A DNA stretch of 64,000 nucleotides from Pseudomonadota bacterium (GTDB lineage Bacteria; Desulfobacterota; Desulfovibrionia; Desulfovibrionales; Desulfovibrionaceae). The notes under the pieces are model-generated. The model was not told the DNA's origin and did not search any database. It was given only the letters and a program-made list of their open reading frames with translations. The stretch is taken from NCBI GenBank assembly GCA_023390395.1, contig JAEWCY010000208.1:1-64000 (forward strand), in the 5' to 3' direction. The position numbers were made by a program, and so were the translations under genes. Each line of letters opens with the position of its first letter. Within the stretch, counting starts at the first letter, position 1. Below, one piece after another: positions 17,429 to 26,920 of the stretch.

Positions 17429-19219
17429 ATGAGCACAAGCGAAAACAACCAGGTCCCGACCGGCCCGCTGTTCGACTGCCTTCCGCTCGGTCTTTTCGCC
17501 CTGGACAACGCGTTGCGGGTGCTGGCCTGGAACGCCGCCATGGAACGCCTGCTCGGCGTCGCAGCCGGGGCGGCGCTCGGCCGCGACATCGGCGAACTGC
17601 TGGCCGGGCGCGTCACGGCCGACGATTTCACCCCGGGGGAGCTTTTCGCCAAGCTGCTGGCCCAGCATGGCACGGACACCGTCCAGGGGCTGTCCTGCGC
17701 CGGCGCGTCCGACGTCCAGGTCGTGCACCTGGCCGACCGGCCGGCGACGGCCTATTACCTGTTTTCCAACGTCCTGCGCCTTTCGGAAGGGAGCTTCGAT
17801 GGCATCGTCTGCCTGCTGCTCGACCGCGATCCCCACACCGGGCACCGCTGCCGCGACCATTTCCACAAACGCCTGCTCGGGCTGTCGCCGGGCATGGCCT
17901 ACCAGATCTTAAACGACGGCAAATGGACCGTCCGCTACGTCAGCGAGGGCTGCCAGGGCCTGACCGGCTATCCCCAGGAGCATTTTCGCGACAAGACCTT
18001 CTCGGTGCTGTCGGGGCTTTTCCATCCCGAGGACGAGACCGAGGCCTTGGGCGCGTTCTACACCTCCATCGCCAACGAGAAGCCCTACGAGCACGAGTTT
18101 CGCATCATCGACGCCTCGGGCCGGGAGAAGTGGGTGCTCAACCGGGGCCACGGGGTCTTTTCGGACTGCCAGGAGCTGGTCTCGGTGGAAGGCTTCATGT
18201 CGGACATGAGCCATTACAAGAGGACCGAGCAGCGGCTGCGCGACGAGCGCCAGCTCCTGCGCACGGCCCTGCGCGACCGCAAGAGCTTCGGCCAGATCCT
18301 TGGCCAGAGCCCGGCCATGCACAAGGTCTACGACCTGATCATCAAGGCGGCCATGTCCGACGACAACGTGTTCGTCCACGGCGAGACCGGCACGGGCAAG
18401 GAGCTGGTGGCCCAGGCCATCCACGCCAACAGCCGCCGCCAGGGCGGTCCCTACGTCGCGGTCAACTGCGGGGCCATCCCGGAGACGCTGATCGAAGGCG
18501 AGTTCTTCGGCCACAGGAAAGGCGCGTTCACCGGCGCGACCCAGGACAAGAAGGGCTATCTCGAGTCGGCCAGCGGCGGCACGCTGTTTCTCGACGAGAT
18601 CGGCGAAATCAGCCTGGCCATGCAGGTCAAGCTCCTGCGCGCCCTGGAGGTCGGCGGCTTCTCGCCCGTGGGCGGCAGCGAAATCATCCGGCCCAACCTG
18701 CGCATCATCGCCGCCTCCAACAAGGATCTCAAGGACCTCGTGCAGGCCGGGCTCATCCGCCGGGATTTCTTCTACCGCATCTACGTCATCCCCATCCTCC
18801 TGCCGCCCTTGCGGGAACGCGGCGACGACATCCGGCTGCTCGCCGACCATTTCGTCGCTTCCCTGGGCAAGTCGCGGGAGACGCCGCTTTTGGGCAAGGC
18901 CCATCACGAGCTGCTCATGAGCTATTCCTGGCCGGGCAACGTCCGGGAACTGCAAAACGCCATCCGCCGCTACCTGACGCTCGGAAACTTCGACTTCCTG
19001 CGCGACAGCATAGACCAGGAGCTGCTCGCCTCGCTGGAGAAGGCCGACGAGGAGGAGGGCGGGGAGCTCGACTTGCAGAAGGCGGTGGAGATCTTCGAGA
19101 AACGGATGATCGTGCGCGCCCTCGACGAAGTGAAATGGCACAAGATCAAGGCGGCTTCCCGTCTGGGCATATCCCGGCGGACGCTTTTTCGGAAAATCAA
19201 GGAACTCGGCCTGGAATAG
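17429..19219 (+). CDS. PAS-sensing sigma-54-dependent transcriptional activator 1
   Basis: A 596-aa enhancer-binding protein. It has two PAS-like sensory regions (about residues 12-130 and 155-265), then an AAA+ domain with Walker A GETGTGKE (318-325), the sigma-54 contact loop GAFTGA (365-370), Walker [12 protein letters not shown] and '[11 protein letters not shown]'. A Fis-type helix-turn-helix ends the protein ([21 protein letters not shown]). No receiver domain is present, so PAS probably binds a small ligand, perhaps the aryl acid. It is divergent from hpdB1 and followed at 42 bp by an ANL ligase. The ATG at 17429 lacks a clear ribosome site; the frame is open upstream to 17207. Confidence 0.9.
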   Translation: MSTSENNQVPTGPLFDCLPLGLFALDNALRVLAWNAAMERLLGVAAGAALGRDIGELLAGRVTADDFTPGELFAKLLAQHGTDTVQGLSCAGASDVQVVHLADRPATAYYLFSNVLRLSEGSFDGIVCLLLDRDPHTGHRCRDHFHKRLLGLSPGMAYQILNDGKWTVRYVSEGCQGLTGYPQEHFRDKTFSVLSGLFHPEDETEALGAFYTSIANEKPYEHEFRIIDASGREKWVLNRGHGVFSDCQELVSVEGFMSDMSHYKRTEQRLRDERQLLRTALRDRKSFGQILGQSPAMHKVYDLIIKAAMSDDNVFVHGETGTGKELVAQAIHANSRRQGGPYVAVNCGAIPETLIEGEFFGHRKGAFTGATQDKKGYLESASGGTLFLDEIGEISLAMQVKLLRALEVGGFSPVGGSEIIRPNLRIIAASNKDLKDLVQAGLIRRDFFYRIYVIPILLPPLRERGDDIRLLADHFVASLGKSRETPLLGKAHHELLMSYSWPGNVRELQNAIRRYLTLGNFDFLRDSIDQELLASLEKADEEEGGELDLQKAVEIFEKRMIVRALDEVKWHKIKAASRLGISRRTLFRKIKELGLE

Positions 19220-19261
19220 AGGGCCCGGACTCGCCCTTTCGTCCGCATTCTGGAGACATCG

Positions 19262-20833
19262 ATGCTGGTCACGGAAATCCTGGCGCGCAACGCCCGCATG
19301 TATCCCGAGGAGATCGCCCTCATCGAACGCTGCCCCAAGGAGGGGCGGCGCAAGGAAATCACCTGGAGCGAATTCGACCAGCAGGCCGACCGCGTGGCCG
19401 GCCACCTGGCCGCCAAGGGGCTGGCCAAGGGGGATCGCGTCCTGATCCTGCTGGAAAACTGCCTGGAATGGCTGCCGGTGTACTTCGGCGTGTTGCGCGC
19501 CGGCTGCCTGGTGGTGCCCGTGGACTACAGCTACGGCGACGCGGCCCTGGCCCATTGCCTGAATTTGTCCGGCGCTGCGGCCGTCTGCTACGGCGCCGGG
19601 TTCCGCCCCCTGGTGGAGCGGCTGCGGGAAGGGGGCGACCCGAGGCTGGACGTCTGCATCGAGGTCGGCCAAAACGGCACGCCGGTCGCGGATTTCGCCG
19701 AGGACCTGCGCGCCATCCTGGACGCCCCGGCCAGGGCTGTCCCCCCGGTGTCCCTTGGCATCCTCGACGCCGCCGCGCTCTATTTCACCTCGGGCTCCAC
19801 CGGACGTCCTAAGGCGGCGCTTTTGACCCACCGCAACCTGGAATTCGCCTGCTACCTGGAAAACAGCCATCACCGGCAGACCCATGCCGACAACTTCCTG
19901 TGCCTTCTGCCGCTCTTTCACGCCGGCGCGGTGATGCACTGGTTCGGCGGCTTCATCGTGGGGGCCAAGGCCGTCATCCTCAACAGCGCCGACGTGCCGC
20001 GCATCTTCGAGGCCATTTCCGAGGAGGGCGTGACCATCGTCTGGTTCGTGGTGCCCCTGGCCAAGGAGATCCTCTGCCAGATCGAGGGCGGCAAGATCGA
20101 CCTCGCCGCCTATCGCCTGGGCCAGTGGCGTCTCATGCACATCGGCGCCCAGCCCATCTCGCCGAGCCTCATCAACGAATGGCGCTCCATCTTCCCCGAC
20201 CACCTCTACAACACGACCTACGGCCTGACCGAGACCACGGGCCCGGGCTGCATCCAGCTCGGCATCAACAACTTCCACAAGGTCGGGGCCATCGGCCGTC
20301 CCGGCTTCGACTGGGAAGTGCGCATCGTGGACGCGTCCATGGCCGAGCTGCCCCAGGGCAAGGCCGGCCGCCTCATCGTCAAGGGGCCCGGCGTCATGCG
20401 GGAATACTACCGCGACCCCGAGGCCACCGAACGGCACCTGCGCGACGGCTGGTTCTTGACCGGCGACATCGCCATGCGCGACGAGGACGGCTTCATCTGG
20501 TACGTGGACCGGGAGGACGACGTCATCCATGTCGGCGAGTACGACGTCTTTCCGGTGGAGATCGAGAATTTCCTGCTGCTGCACCAGCGCATCCAGGACG
20601 CGGCGGTGTTCGGCCTCGGCGACGGGGCGGGGCAGGTGGTGGCCGCGCTGATCCAGTCCAAGCCGGGGCATGCGCTCAACCGGGGGCACCTGGAGGACTT
20701 CTGCCAGGCCATGCCCGCCCACAAACGGCCGTCGCTGTTCTTTTTCGGCGACGTGCCCCGGGGATTGACGGGCAAGATCCGCAAGTTCTTCCTCAAGACC
20801 CACTACGGCCCGCGTCTTCAGGACGGGGAATAG
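19262..20833 (+). CDS. ANL-superfamily AMP-dependent acyl/aryl-CoA ligase
   Basis: A 523-aa adenylate-forming enzyme. Key motifs are the P-loop YFTSGSTGRPKAA, 'TTYGLTETTG' (adenine/aromatic site), 'DGWFLTGDIAMRDEDGF' (ATP ribose Asp) and the C-terminal catalytic-Lys motif 'PRGLTGKIRK'. The A8 region (VDREDDVIHVGEYDVFPVEIE) departs a little from the usual form but keeps the hinge. It would activate a carboxylic acid as the AMP ester and then the CoA thioester. The acid is not determinable, but an aryl- or phenylacetate fits the neighbourhood. It follows the activator gene in an apparent operon with GGAG 7 bases before ATG 19262. A bidirectional-looking hairpin follows. Confidence 0.88.
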   Translation: MLVTEILARNARMYPEEIALIERCPKEGRRKEITWSEFDQQADRVAGHLAAKGLAKGDRVLILLENCLEWLPVYFGVLRAGCLVVPVDYSYGDAALAHCLNLSGAAAVCYGAGFRPLVERLREGGDPRLDVCIEVGQNGTPVADFAEDLRAILDAPARAVPPVSLGILDAAALYFTSGSTGRPKAALLTHRNLEFACYLENSHHRQTHADNFLCLLPLFHAGAVMHWFGGFIVGAKAVILNSADVPRIFEAISEEGVTIVWFVVPLAKEILCQIEGGKIDLAAYRLGQWRLMHIGAQPISPSLINEWRSIFPDHLYNTTYGLTETTGPGCIQLGINNFHKVGAIGRPGFDWEVRIVDASMAELPQGKAGRLIVKGPGVMREYYRDPEATERHLRDGWFLTGDIAMRDEDGFIWYVDREDDVIHVGEYDVFPVEIENFLLLHQRIQDAAVFGLGDGAGQVVAALIQSKPGHALNRGHLEDFCQAMPAHKRPSLFFFGDVPRGLTGKIRKFFLKTHYGPRLQDGE

Positions 20834-20840
20834 GCCCGCC

Positions 20841-20882
20841 GCCCGCTCCGGCGAATCCCTGCCGGGGATCGTCGGAGCGGGC
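20841..20882. terminator. Long hairpin between convergent genes
   Basis: Near-perfect inverted repeat (GCCCGCTCCG at 20841-20850 with CGGAGCGGGC at 20873-20882, plus partly paired inner arms). It lies between the end of the ligase gene and the converging chemoreceptor gene. No strong T tract is seen, so termination is probable but not proven. Confidence 0.55.
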
Positions 20883-20974
20883 CAGGGGCCGCACGTCGCT
20901 GGAAAAGCCCGCGTTGCTCTCCCGGACGCCGGCCCCTTGCCCTCTCGGGGGGGACGCATGCCGCAGCCCGGTGC

Positions 20975-22753
20975 TCAGGCGGCGCTGCGCATGTTTTCGA
21001 TGACGGTCTGCAGGCTCTGCGCCTGCTTGGCCAGGTCGATGACGGCCTGGGAGGACTGCTCCATGGCCTGGGAGTTCTCCACGGCGATCTGGTTGATCTG
21101 GGACACGGCCTGGTTGATTTCCTCGCCGGCCCGGGACTGCTGCTCGGCCGCCGTGGCGATGGACTGGACCTGGCCGAAGGCCTGATCCACCATGGTCACG
21201 ATGGCGTCCAGGGCCTGGTCGGAATCCTGGGACAGGCTGGCCGCGTGATGGATGTCCGAAGCCGAGGCCCGGGCGTTGGCGATGGTTTCGCGGGTGCCGT
21301 GCTGGATGCCGCTGACGGCTTCGCTCACGTCCCGGGTGGCGGCCATGGTCTTTTCGGCCAGCTTGCGCACCTCGTCGGCCACCACGGCGAAGCCGCGCCC
21401 GGCGTCGCCGGCCCGGGCGGCCTCGATGGCGGCGTTTAGGGCCAGGAGGTTCGTCTGGTCCGCGATGTCGGAAATCACGGTGATGATGCGGCCGATGCCC
21501 TCGGCCTGCTCGCCGAGGCGGGTCATGGTGGTGGTGAGGGACTCCGCCTGCCGGCGCACCGACCCGATGGCCTCCACGACCTGGGCCACCACCTCCTTGC
21601 CTTTCATCGCGCTGTCCTTGGCCGCGCTGGAAACGGACGAGGCCAGGGAGGCGTTCTTGGCCACTTCCATGACCGAGGCCGACATCTGCTCCATGGAGGT
21701 GGCCGTCTCCTCCACGCGCCGACGCTGGGCGTTCGTGCCCTGGCTCGACTGTTCGATCTGGGAGGAAAGCTCCTCCGAGGCGCAGGACAGCCGCTCGACG
21801 ATGTCGCCGAGCTGCCGGGCCACGTGCAGGATGCCCTCCTGGCGCGCCCGTTCGGCCATGCCCTTGGCTTCCTCGGCCTCGTGCGTGGCCTGCACGGCCT
21901 TTTGCGTCTCCTCGGCGGCCAGCCGTTCCTTGGCCTGCGCTTCACCGATCTTTTCCTTGAGCCGGGCGACCATGGCCCGCAACCGGTCGGCCAGCAGGCC
22001 GACCTCGTCGCGCTGGGCGATGCCCAGGGTCTCGTCCAGACGGCCTTCCGAAACGGCCACGGCATAGTGCACCCCGGCCTTGAGCGGCTTGACGATGGAG
22101 CGGGTGATGACCACGCCCAAGGTCAGGGACAGGACCACGGCCAGGCACAACATGGTCACGGCCAGGCGGACGTTGTCGTCGGCGTCCCTGGTGGCGGCGA
22201 CCTCCTCGCGGGCGCTGTCCTCCATGTTGATCTGGAGCACCCGGGACAGGGCTTCCATGGCCTTGTGGATGGTCACGTCCGAAGCGCCTGTCAGGGCCGA
22301 TTCCACGGCCTGCCGGTAGGCGTCCTCCCGGCTGGGGTCCTTTTCCCAATCCTTGAGGGAGGACAACGTCTTGCGGTTCACGTCCCGGGCCTCGTCGATC
22401 AGGCGCTTGAAATCGTTCCAGGGGGCGACGGCGGCTTCGTTTTTGGGCAGCTTTTCGTATTTCGCCGCCGCTTCCATGTAGCGTTTCCGGGCGGCCTCGA
22501 TGTCGTGGTACAAGGCGTCCCGATTGGGCGCCTCCTTGAAGAGCAGGACTTTTTGGATGCCGAAAATGACCATGAGGTTGAAACGGATGTCGGACAGCGC
22601 CTCGACGCTCGGCAGGATGGCGTTGGACACCTTGTCCATGGAATGCTTGATGTCGCGAAAGCCTCTGACGCTCGAAACGCCGAGAACGGCCGCCACCAGC
22701 GTGACCAGGCAGAAGCCGCCCAGCAGGCGCCATTGGATGGAGATGTTTCTCAC
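20975..22753 (-). CDS. Methyl-accepting chemotaxis protein 1
   Basis: A 592-aa chemoreceptor. An N-terminal membrane helix (about residues 8-28) is followed by a four-helix-bundle-like sensor, a second membrane helix near 195-215 and a HAMP region. The signalling tip is the highly conserved [39 protein letters not shown] hairpin, with paired coiled-coil methylation helices. The start is GTG 22753, with AAGGAG 6 bases upstream; no in-frame ATG fits better. It is last in the minus-strand run SGNH-DUF4125-DUF4125-flavoprotein-MCP. That suggests it senses the compound handled by this operon, although its own 212-bp upstream gap leaves room for a separate promoter. Confidence 0.93.
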   Translation of the reverse strand: MRNISIQWRLLGGFCLVTLVAAVLGVSSVRGFRDIKHSMDKVSNAILPSVEALSDIRFNLMVIFGIQKVLLFKEAPNRDALYHDIEAARKRYMEAAAKYEKLPKNEAAVAPWNDFKRLIDEARDVNRKTLSSLKDWEKDPSREDAYRQAVESALTGASDVTIHKAMEALSRVLQINMEDSAREEVAATRDADDNVRLAVTMLCLAVVLSLTLGVVITRSIVKPLKAGVHYAVAVSEGRLDETLGIAQRDEVGLLADRLRAMVARLKEKIGEAQAKERLAAEETQKAVQATHEAEEAKGMAERARQEGILHVARQLGDIVERLSCASEELSSQIEQSSQGTNAQRRRVEETATSMEQMSASVMEVAKNASLASSVSSAAKDSAMKGKEVVAQVVEAIGSVRRQAESLTTTMTRLGEQAEGIGRIITVISDIADQTNLLALNAAIEAARAGDAGRGFAVVADEVRKLAEKTMAATRDVSEAVSGIQHGTRETIANARASASDIHHAASLSQDSDQALDAIVTMVDQAFGQVQSIATAAEQQSRAGEEINQAVSQINQIAVENSQAMEQSSQAVIDLAKQAQSLQTVIENMRSAA

Positions 22754-22965
22754 GGCATGCTCCTTGTCGTCTCGAAGCCGCGGCGGCGGACGCCGGAATC
22801 GTCGTCGCGACCGCCCGTGATGCGGGAGCGGCCGGCCCGTGGGACCGTGTCCGGGCCGCGCCGCTCCCGTTCCCTTGCCGGAAAAGGCCTTGCTCCGGAG
22901 TCGTCCGCCGGGATGCGCGAGGCGGGTGACCCGGAGCAAGGGGTTGTTGGAGGAAATACGGCCGG

Positions 22966-24021
22966 TCAGCAGGGCACGACGAAGTGCATGTGCTGGCGGC
23001 AGTAGTCCATGTGTCGCAGGATGTCGCCGCATTTGGCGGCGTACCGGGAAGCGGCGTTCATGTCGCCGTTGCCCATGGCGGTGCAGATGGCCCGGCCGGC
23101 CCGGTAGCCGGAATCGATGGCCGCGCTCATGCCCTCGCCGTTGAGGTAGATCAGCCCGGCCGCGTCGCCGGCCAGCACGATGTTGTCCTGGCCGAGAAAC
23201 GGCGGGGCCAGCCGGTTGGAGCAGGCGTTGGCGAAACGGCGTTCGCCGAAGGCGACGCCGTAGGCGCTGCGCAGGTGGTCGACGAAGCGCCGCTCGCAGT
23301 CGGGCAGCTTGGAACCGGTGAAGCCGCCGACGCTTAGGGCCAGCATGTCGTCCTTGTGGTGCACGCAGCCGATGATGTCGCCGAAGTCGCGGTCGAGGAA
23401 GACGTACCAGCCGCCGTTTTCCAGCCGGCCCGCATCGTTGCAGACGTAGTAGGCGTAGGTGGCCAGGCAGGACTTGGCTTGCGCCGTATCCGGGTCCAGG
23501 GCCTTGCGGATGGAGGACAGCGCGCCCTCGGCCCCGACCAGGTATTCGCAGGTCAGCTCCAGTTCCTGGCCGTCGGCCTGGCGCAGGAAGACGTGAATCA
23601 GGTTCTCGTTGCGGGCGAACCGCACGAAGCGGGTCTGCTCCATGACCATGGCTCCGCTTTCGCGCAGGAGCCAGTGGTCGAATTTGGAGCGCCAGACGTT
23701 GATCCACTCGCGGGGAAACTCCCTGCCGTCCTTGGGCAGTTCCCAGACGTAGGGCACGAGGCTGCCGTCGCGCTTGCATTCGAACACGTCGTCCGCCCGC
23801 AGGAACTCGGGTTCGCAGCGAACCTCCTCGGGCGGCAGCCGGCCGAAGTGGCGCAGCAGCAGTTCCTGGCACTGGCCGTAGACGATGCCGGAACAGGTCT
23901 TGTGCCGGGGCAGCTTTCGTTTCTCCACGACCAGGCAGTAGGTGCCGCAGTCCCGGACGGCCTTGGCGCAGGCCGATCCGGCCGGGCCGGAGCCGATGAC
24001 GATGACGGGGTAATGGCGCAT
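22966..24021 (-). CDS. FAD-dependent oxidoreductase (geranylgeranyl-reductase/aromatic-hydroxylase fold)
   Basis: A 351-aa flavoprotein. The Rossmann GxGxxG motif is [16 protein letters not shown] near the N-terminus, followed by 'CSGIVYGQC' (family substrate/flavin region). The second FAD motif is '[26 protein letters not shown]' in the C-terminal third. These place it in the geranylgeranyl-reductase-like branch of the p-hydroxybenzoate-hydroxylase fold. In an anaerobe a reductase or dehydrogenase role is more likely than O2-dependent hydroxylation. Several Cys residues (CRQ..VPC end) are unusual. It sits between two DUF4125-like genes and a chemoreceptor. ATG 24021 follows GAGGAG. The substrate is unknown; a link to aryl compounds is context only. 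Confidence 0.8.
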   Translation of the reverse strand: MRHYPVIVIGSGPAGSACAKAVRDCGTYCLVVEKRKLPRHKTCSGIVYGQCQELLLRHFGRLPPEEVRCEPEFLRADDVFECKRDGSLVPYVWELPKDGREFPREWINVWRSKFDHWLLRESGAMVMEQTRFVRFARNENLIHVFLRQADGQELELTCEYLVGAEGALSSIRKALDPDTAQAKSCLATYAYYVCNDAGRLENGGWYVFLDRDFGDIIGCVHHKDDMLALSVGGFTGSKLPDCERRFVDHLRSAYGVAFGERRFANACSNRLAPPFLGQDNIVLAGDAAGLIYLNGEGMSAAIDSGYRAGRAICTAMGNGDMNAASRYAAKCGDILRHMDYCRQHMHFVVPC

Positions 24022-24102
24022 GGCGCATGCTCCTCGTATGTTCTGGCGACGACTGGGCGCGTGCCCAACGCGTCGCCGGTGTGCGTCTCCGACGTCCCGC
24101 CG

Positions 24103-24699
24103 TCAGCCGGCCTGCCGGGCGCGGGTGGCCTCGCGCCGGGACAGGGCCCCTTTGCGGACGTTTTCCTCGAAGGCCGTAAGCGAGGCGTAGCCGAGACGGC
24201 GGAACAGGTTCTCGTAGCGCTCCCGCACGAGGTTGCGCCCCTGGGCGCGCGCCGTCTCGACGAAGTCCTCGAACAGGGCCAGGGTGCGCGGCGAAAAGGT
24301 TTCCAGCTCGCTGGCGATGTAGGCGTGGAAGCCCTCGCCGCCGCGGGGAAAGCTGCGCGGGAAGTCCTGGCGCACGGCGGTCATCCAGGCGTCCTCAACG
24401 GCCACGATCCGGTCGATGGCGGCCTTGGCCGCCGCGTCGCCGGGAATGATGTCGTCGATGCGGGCGTATTTTTCGGTCATGAGATTGCGCCCCTCGTCGC
24501 TCGCCGACTGCAGGTCGTCCAGATAGGACAGCAGGATGTCCGTCGGCAGCACGGAGTGGGTCATCCAGCGCATGAGCCGGAAGGTCTTGAGCCTGTCCTG
24601 GCAGGGGGAGCGTTCGAAGGTGCTGATTCCCTCGAACATTTCCTGTTCCAGGGCGATGATGCGCGTGACGAGGGTTTCCCGTTCCTCAAAGGGCTGCAT
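24103..24699 (-). CDS. DUF4125-like protein A
   Basis: A 198-aa soluble protein with no signal peptide or membrane segment. The pattern '[12 protein letters not shown]' at the N-terminus, 'KTFRLMRWM', '[13 protein letters not shown]' and 'E.F.....[13 protein letters not shown]' is repeated in the adjacent gene at 24760-25305. From memory the EMF and LMTEKYA segments fit the DUF4125 family, whose function is unknown. The mostly helical sequence contains conserved Glu, Tyr and Trp that could form a binding pocket. It shares an operon with its paralogue, an SGNH hydrolase, a flavoprotein and a chemoreceptor. A paired arrangement suggests a heterodimer, but nothing in the sequence proves it. Confidence 0.7.
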   Translation of the reverse strand: MQPFEERETLVTRIIALEQEMFEGISTFERSPCQDRLKTFRLMRWMTHSVLPTDILLSYLDDLQSASDEGRNLMTEKYARIDDIIPGDAAAKAAIDRIVAVEDAWMTAVRQDFPRSFPRGGEGFHAYIASELETFSPRTLALFEDFVETARAQGRNLVRERYENLFRRLGYASLTAFEENVRKGALSRREATRARQAG

Positions 24700-24759
24700 G
24701 CCGAAACCTCCTGTGCGTTTCGCCGAATGACCGATGCCGGCGTGGGGGCTTGAGGCCGC

Positions 24760-25305
24760 TTAGGCGGCCGTCTCCTGGTCCCGCAGGGTTCCCTTCCCGA
24801 TCCGGGAATAGAAATTGTCGTAACGCTTCTCGGCCAGGTTCACGCCGGCCAGTTGGGCGGCCACCACGTCGCGGTGCATGAGGGCGCGGGTGGCGGGAGA
24901 GTAGGTCTGCAGTTCGCAGGCCGTGTATTTCCGGAAATAGGCGGCGTTGTCCTCGCCGTGGCTGATGATGTGGGGATACTTCCGGGTCAGCTCCTGCATC
25001 CAGCCGCTTTCCACGGCCACGATCTCCTCGATGGCCGGATCGTCGCTGATGGTCGGGATCTGCCCGGCCATCAGCGCGTATTTCTCGGTCATGAGGTTGC
25101 GTCCGTCCCGGCGGGCCTGGATGAGGTCGAGCAGGTAGGAGTCGATGAAATCGTCGGACAGGACGGAAAAGCTCATCCAGCGGCCCAGGCGGAAGGGCTT
25201 GATCTTGCTCGCCTCGGACTGGTCCTCGCCGGTGTTGAGGGAGCAGAACATTTCCTGTTCGGCGTCGATGATGGCCTTAAGCACGGTCTCGCGTTGGGTC
25301 GCCAT
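24760..25305 (-). CDS. DUF4125-like protein B
   Basis: A 181-aa paralogue of the 24103-24699 product, with 'IIDAEQEMFCSL', 'KPFRLGRWMSFSVLSDDFIDSYLLDL', '[12 protein letters not shown]' and 'ELQTYSPATRALM' in the same order and spacing. Cytosolic by appearance. The start (ATG 25305) lies 29 bp inside the end of the SGNH hydrolase gene in another frame, so the two are translationally coupled. It keeps the Met/Trp-rich FRLGRWM motif. Function is unknown. The overlap with an esterase-like gene and the partner copy downstream are the main clues to a shared pathway. Confidence 0.7.
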   Translation of the reverse strand: MATQRETVLKAIIDAEQEMFCSLNTGEDQSEASKIKPFRLGRWMSFSVLSDDFIDSYLLDLIQARRDGRNLMTEKYALMAGQIPTISDDPAIEEIVAVESGWMQELTRKYPHIISHGEDNAAYFRKYTACELQTYSPATRALMHRDVVAAQLAGVNLAEKRYDNFYSRIGKGTLRDQETAA

Positions 25306-26053
25306 GGGGTGCTCCTGGGTATGGGGTTGGCGTTTGGCCGGTCGCCGGCCGCCCTGCGGGGGCGGCGGCGGGCGCGGCCGCGGCGTGATTGGCCTCGGCT
25401 TGCCGCAGCACGAGCGCGCCGAGCCCCTGGCCCAGGAGGTCCGAGGCTGACGGCGTCCAGTGGATGCCGTCGCTGCACAGGGCCCCGGGCCCGAGTTCCC
25501 GGCACAGCGCCGCCGCGTCGAAGAGCGCCGCGCCGTGGCGCGCGGCCAGTTCGTCCAGAATGGCGTTGTAGAGGCGGGTCCGGGACAAGGCCTCGGGGTA
25601 GCGTTGGTACTGGCCGGCGCTGGCCGCCCAGAGGTTGACCAGCACGACCCGGGGCGGGGCGTCGTCCATGACGTTGCGGCAAAACCCGAGAAAAAGGTCC
25701 ATGTTGCGCCGGTATTCGGCCGCGTCGACCCAGGGGTCCCTGTCGGCCAGATCCGGAAAGGGCGGCGGCGTGTGCCGTCCGCGGGCGGGCCACAGGTCCG
25801 CCAGGCCGAGCTGGACGATCACCGTCTGGGGACGGACCAGGAAGATGTCCGTGGCCAGGCCGCGCACCAGATGCAGCGAGGTCTGGGCGTGGCGGCACAG
25901 GTTGACCAGCATCACGTCCGTGCCCGAGGCCGCGACGAGATGGCGGCGCAGCCGTTCGGGGTAGGTGTCCTCATAATAGAGGTCGACCCTGTCCGAGCCG
26001 CTGGCGAAGCGCGGCAGGCCGAGGCTGTCCCCGGCGACGACCAGGCGCATCAT
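25277..26053 (-). CDS. SGNH/GDSL-family hydrolase
   Basis: A 258-aa protein with block I 'VVAGDSLGLPR' (nucleophile Ser in GDS-L) at the N-terminus, a block III-like 'VIVQLGLADLWP' where N/D would bind the oxyanion, and block V 'CSDGIHWTPSASDLL' with the DxxH pair. This supports an esterase- or lipase-like SGNH fold, cytosolic because no signal peptide is seen. The C-terminus is Ala/Pro-rich and low in complexity. ATG 26053 follows GGAGG. It is first in the operon driven by the sigma-54 promoter at 26308-26323. It might release an aryl acid from an ester, but that is a guess from context. Confidence 0.72.
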   Translation of the reverse strand: MMRLVVAGDSLGLPRFASGSDRVDLYYEDTYPERLRRHLVAASGTDVMLVNLCRHAQTSLHLVRGLATDIFLVRPQTVIVQLGLADLWPARGRHTPPPFPDLADRDPWVDAAEYRRNMDLFLGFCRNVMDDAPPRVVLVNLWAASAGQYQRYPEALSRTRLYNAILDELAARHGAALFDAAALCRELGPGALCSDGIHWTPSASDLLGQGLGALVLRQAEANHAAAAPAAAPAGRPATGQTPTPYPGAPHGDPTRDRA

Positions 26054-26307
26054 GGCCGGCCTCCGACGGTGGGGGAGATTGGGCCAGGCAGTGCGGCGGC
26101 ATTCGTGAAGGGACAGGCTGCAACGCCTGCGAAAAGAGCAGGCGGGAAAAGAGCCCGTGCCTGGTGTTCGCTCTGGAATGTTGCCGCAGCGCTTGGATGC
26201 ATGATTCCGATTTCCCCCAAAACACAGAGACCCTGGATCGTTATCCAGGCATACAGCCTTGCCTGTCCCGGCAGGGCGTATGGTCTTCGCAATGATCTTG
26301 TGCGTTA

Positions 26308-26323
26308 AGCAACAACCATGCCG
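26308..26323 (-). promoter_or_regulatory. Sigma-54 promoter of the SGNH/DUF4125/flavoprotein operon
   Basis: Minus-strand CGGCAT-GGTTG-TTGCT has exact GG/GC spacing and an ideal -12 element. It predicts a leader of about 245 nt before the SGNH start at 26053. The dyad 26463-26487 lies about 150 bp upstream, and a plus-strand sigma-54 promoter for the porin lies beyond it. The 866-bp region 26054-26920 has no gene I can support. Confidence 0.75.
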
Positions 26324-26462
26324 TCAGGTGCGACGTCTCTGGGCTCTGCCTATTCCCGTCGCCTCGGCAGGGTATTTGTCACCCGAAGAACAGCCGCGTC
26401 CCTGTCCGCAGACGGTGTTTTGATGCAATGCAATAGATTTCAGGCGATTAATCTCTCCGCGC

Positions 26463-26487
26463 GATGTGACACCATTCGTGACACATC
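26463..26487. promoter_or_regulatory. Candidate enhancer dyad between divergent sigma-54 promoters
   Basis: Inverted repeat with 10-bp arms GATGTGACAC and GTGACACATC and one mismatch, around a 5-bp spacer CATTC. The core TGACAC-N5-GTGACA differs by one base from the perfect dyad at 32528-32544. The position serves both the leftward SGNH operon and the rightward porin gene. Confidence 0.65.
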
Positions 26488-26760
26488 TGTCCCAGCAGGA
26501 ACAGGCGTCGCCAGGTCTCGTCTGGTCGCCCCGATGCGGCGCGTTTCCCCGCAGGGCTGGCTCTGCCCCTGTTTCGGGGTCGGACCGGGCGATGTTCCGG
26601 TCTTCCGGGCATGCGCCGCGCCGCTCGCCGGCTTGTGCCGCTCGCCGCCGGAAAATGCGGCGGCGTTTTTTTTCGGGACGTTGCGAAGGGAGGCGGCATG
26701 GGGATTTCCGGCTGTGGGCGGACCGCACGACGCCGCGCCGAACCGCTTGGGGCGTCGACG

Positions 26761-26776
26761 CGGCACGCCCCGTGCA
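26761..26776 (+). promoter_or_regulatory. Probable sigma-54 promoter of the porin gene
   Basis: CGGCAC-GCCCC-GTGCA has GG and GC ten bases apart; only one base of the -12 pentamer departs from TTGCA. It predicts a leader of about 130 nt before the porin start at 26921. The dyad at 26463-26487 lies about 275 bp upstream. Confidence 0.65.
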
Positions 26777-26920
26777 CTGAGCCGTGATCATTGCAGGAAA
26801 CGCCGCGCATGGGGCCGCCTTCGCCGGGCGGGGCGTGGTGTCTTGTCGAAAAGCGCCATCGACGACGATGGAGCCGGCTGTGGGGAACGTCGCATCAACC
26901 TGCAACACGGGGAAGGGATT

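Noticed and set aside
22788..22965. Separate small gene between the chemoreceptor and flavoprotein genes
   Set aside because: No frame has a convincing start or composition. The region looks like a GC-rich leader.
26318..26920. N-terminal extension of the porin gene
   Set aside because: The frame is open, but the signal peptide begins at 26921 and the upstream translation lacks porin features. The stretch instead holds promoter and enhancer elements.
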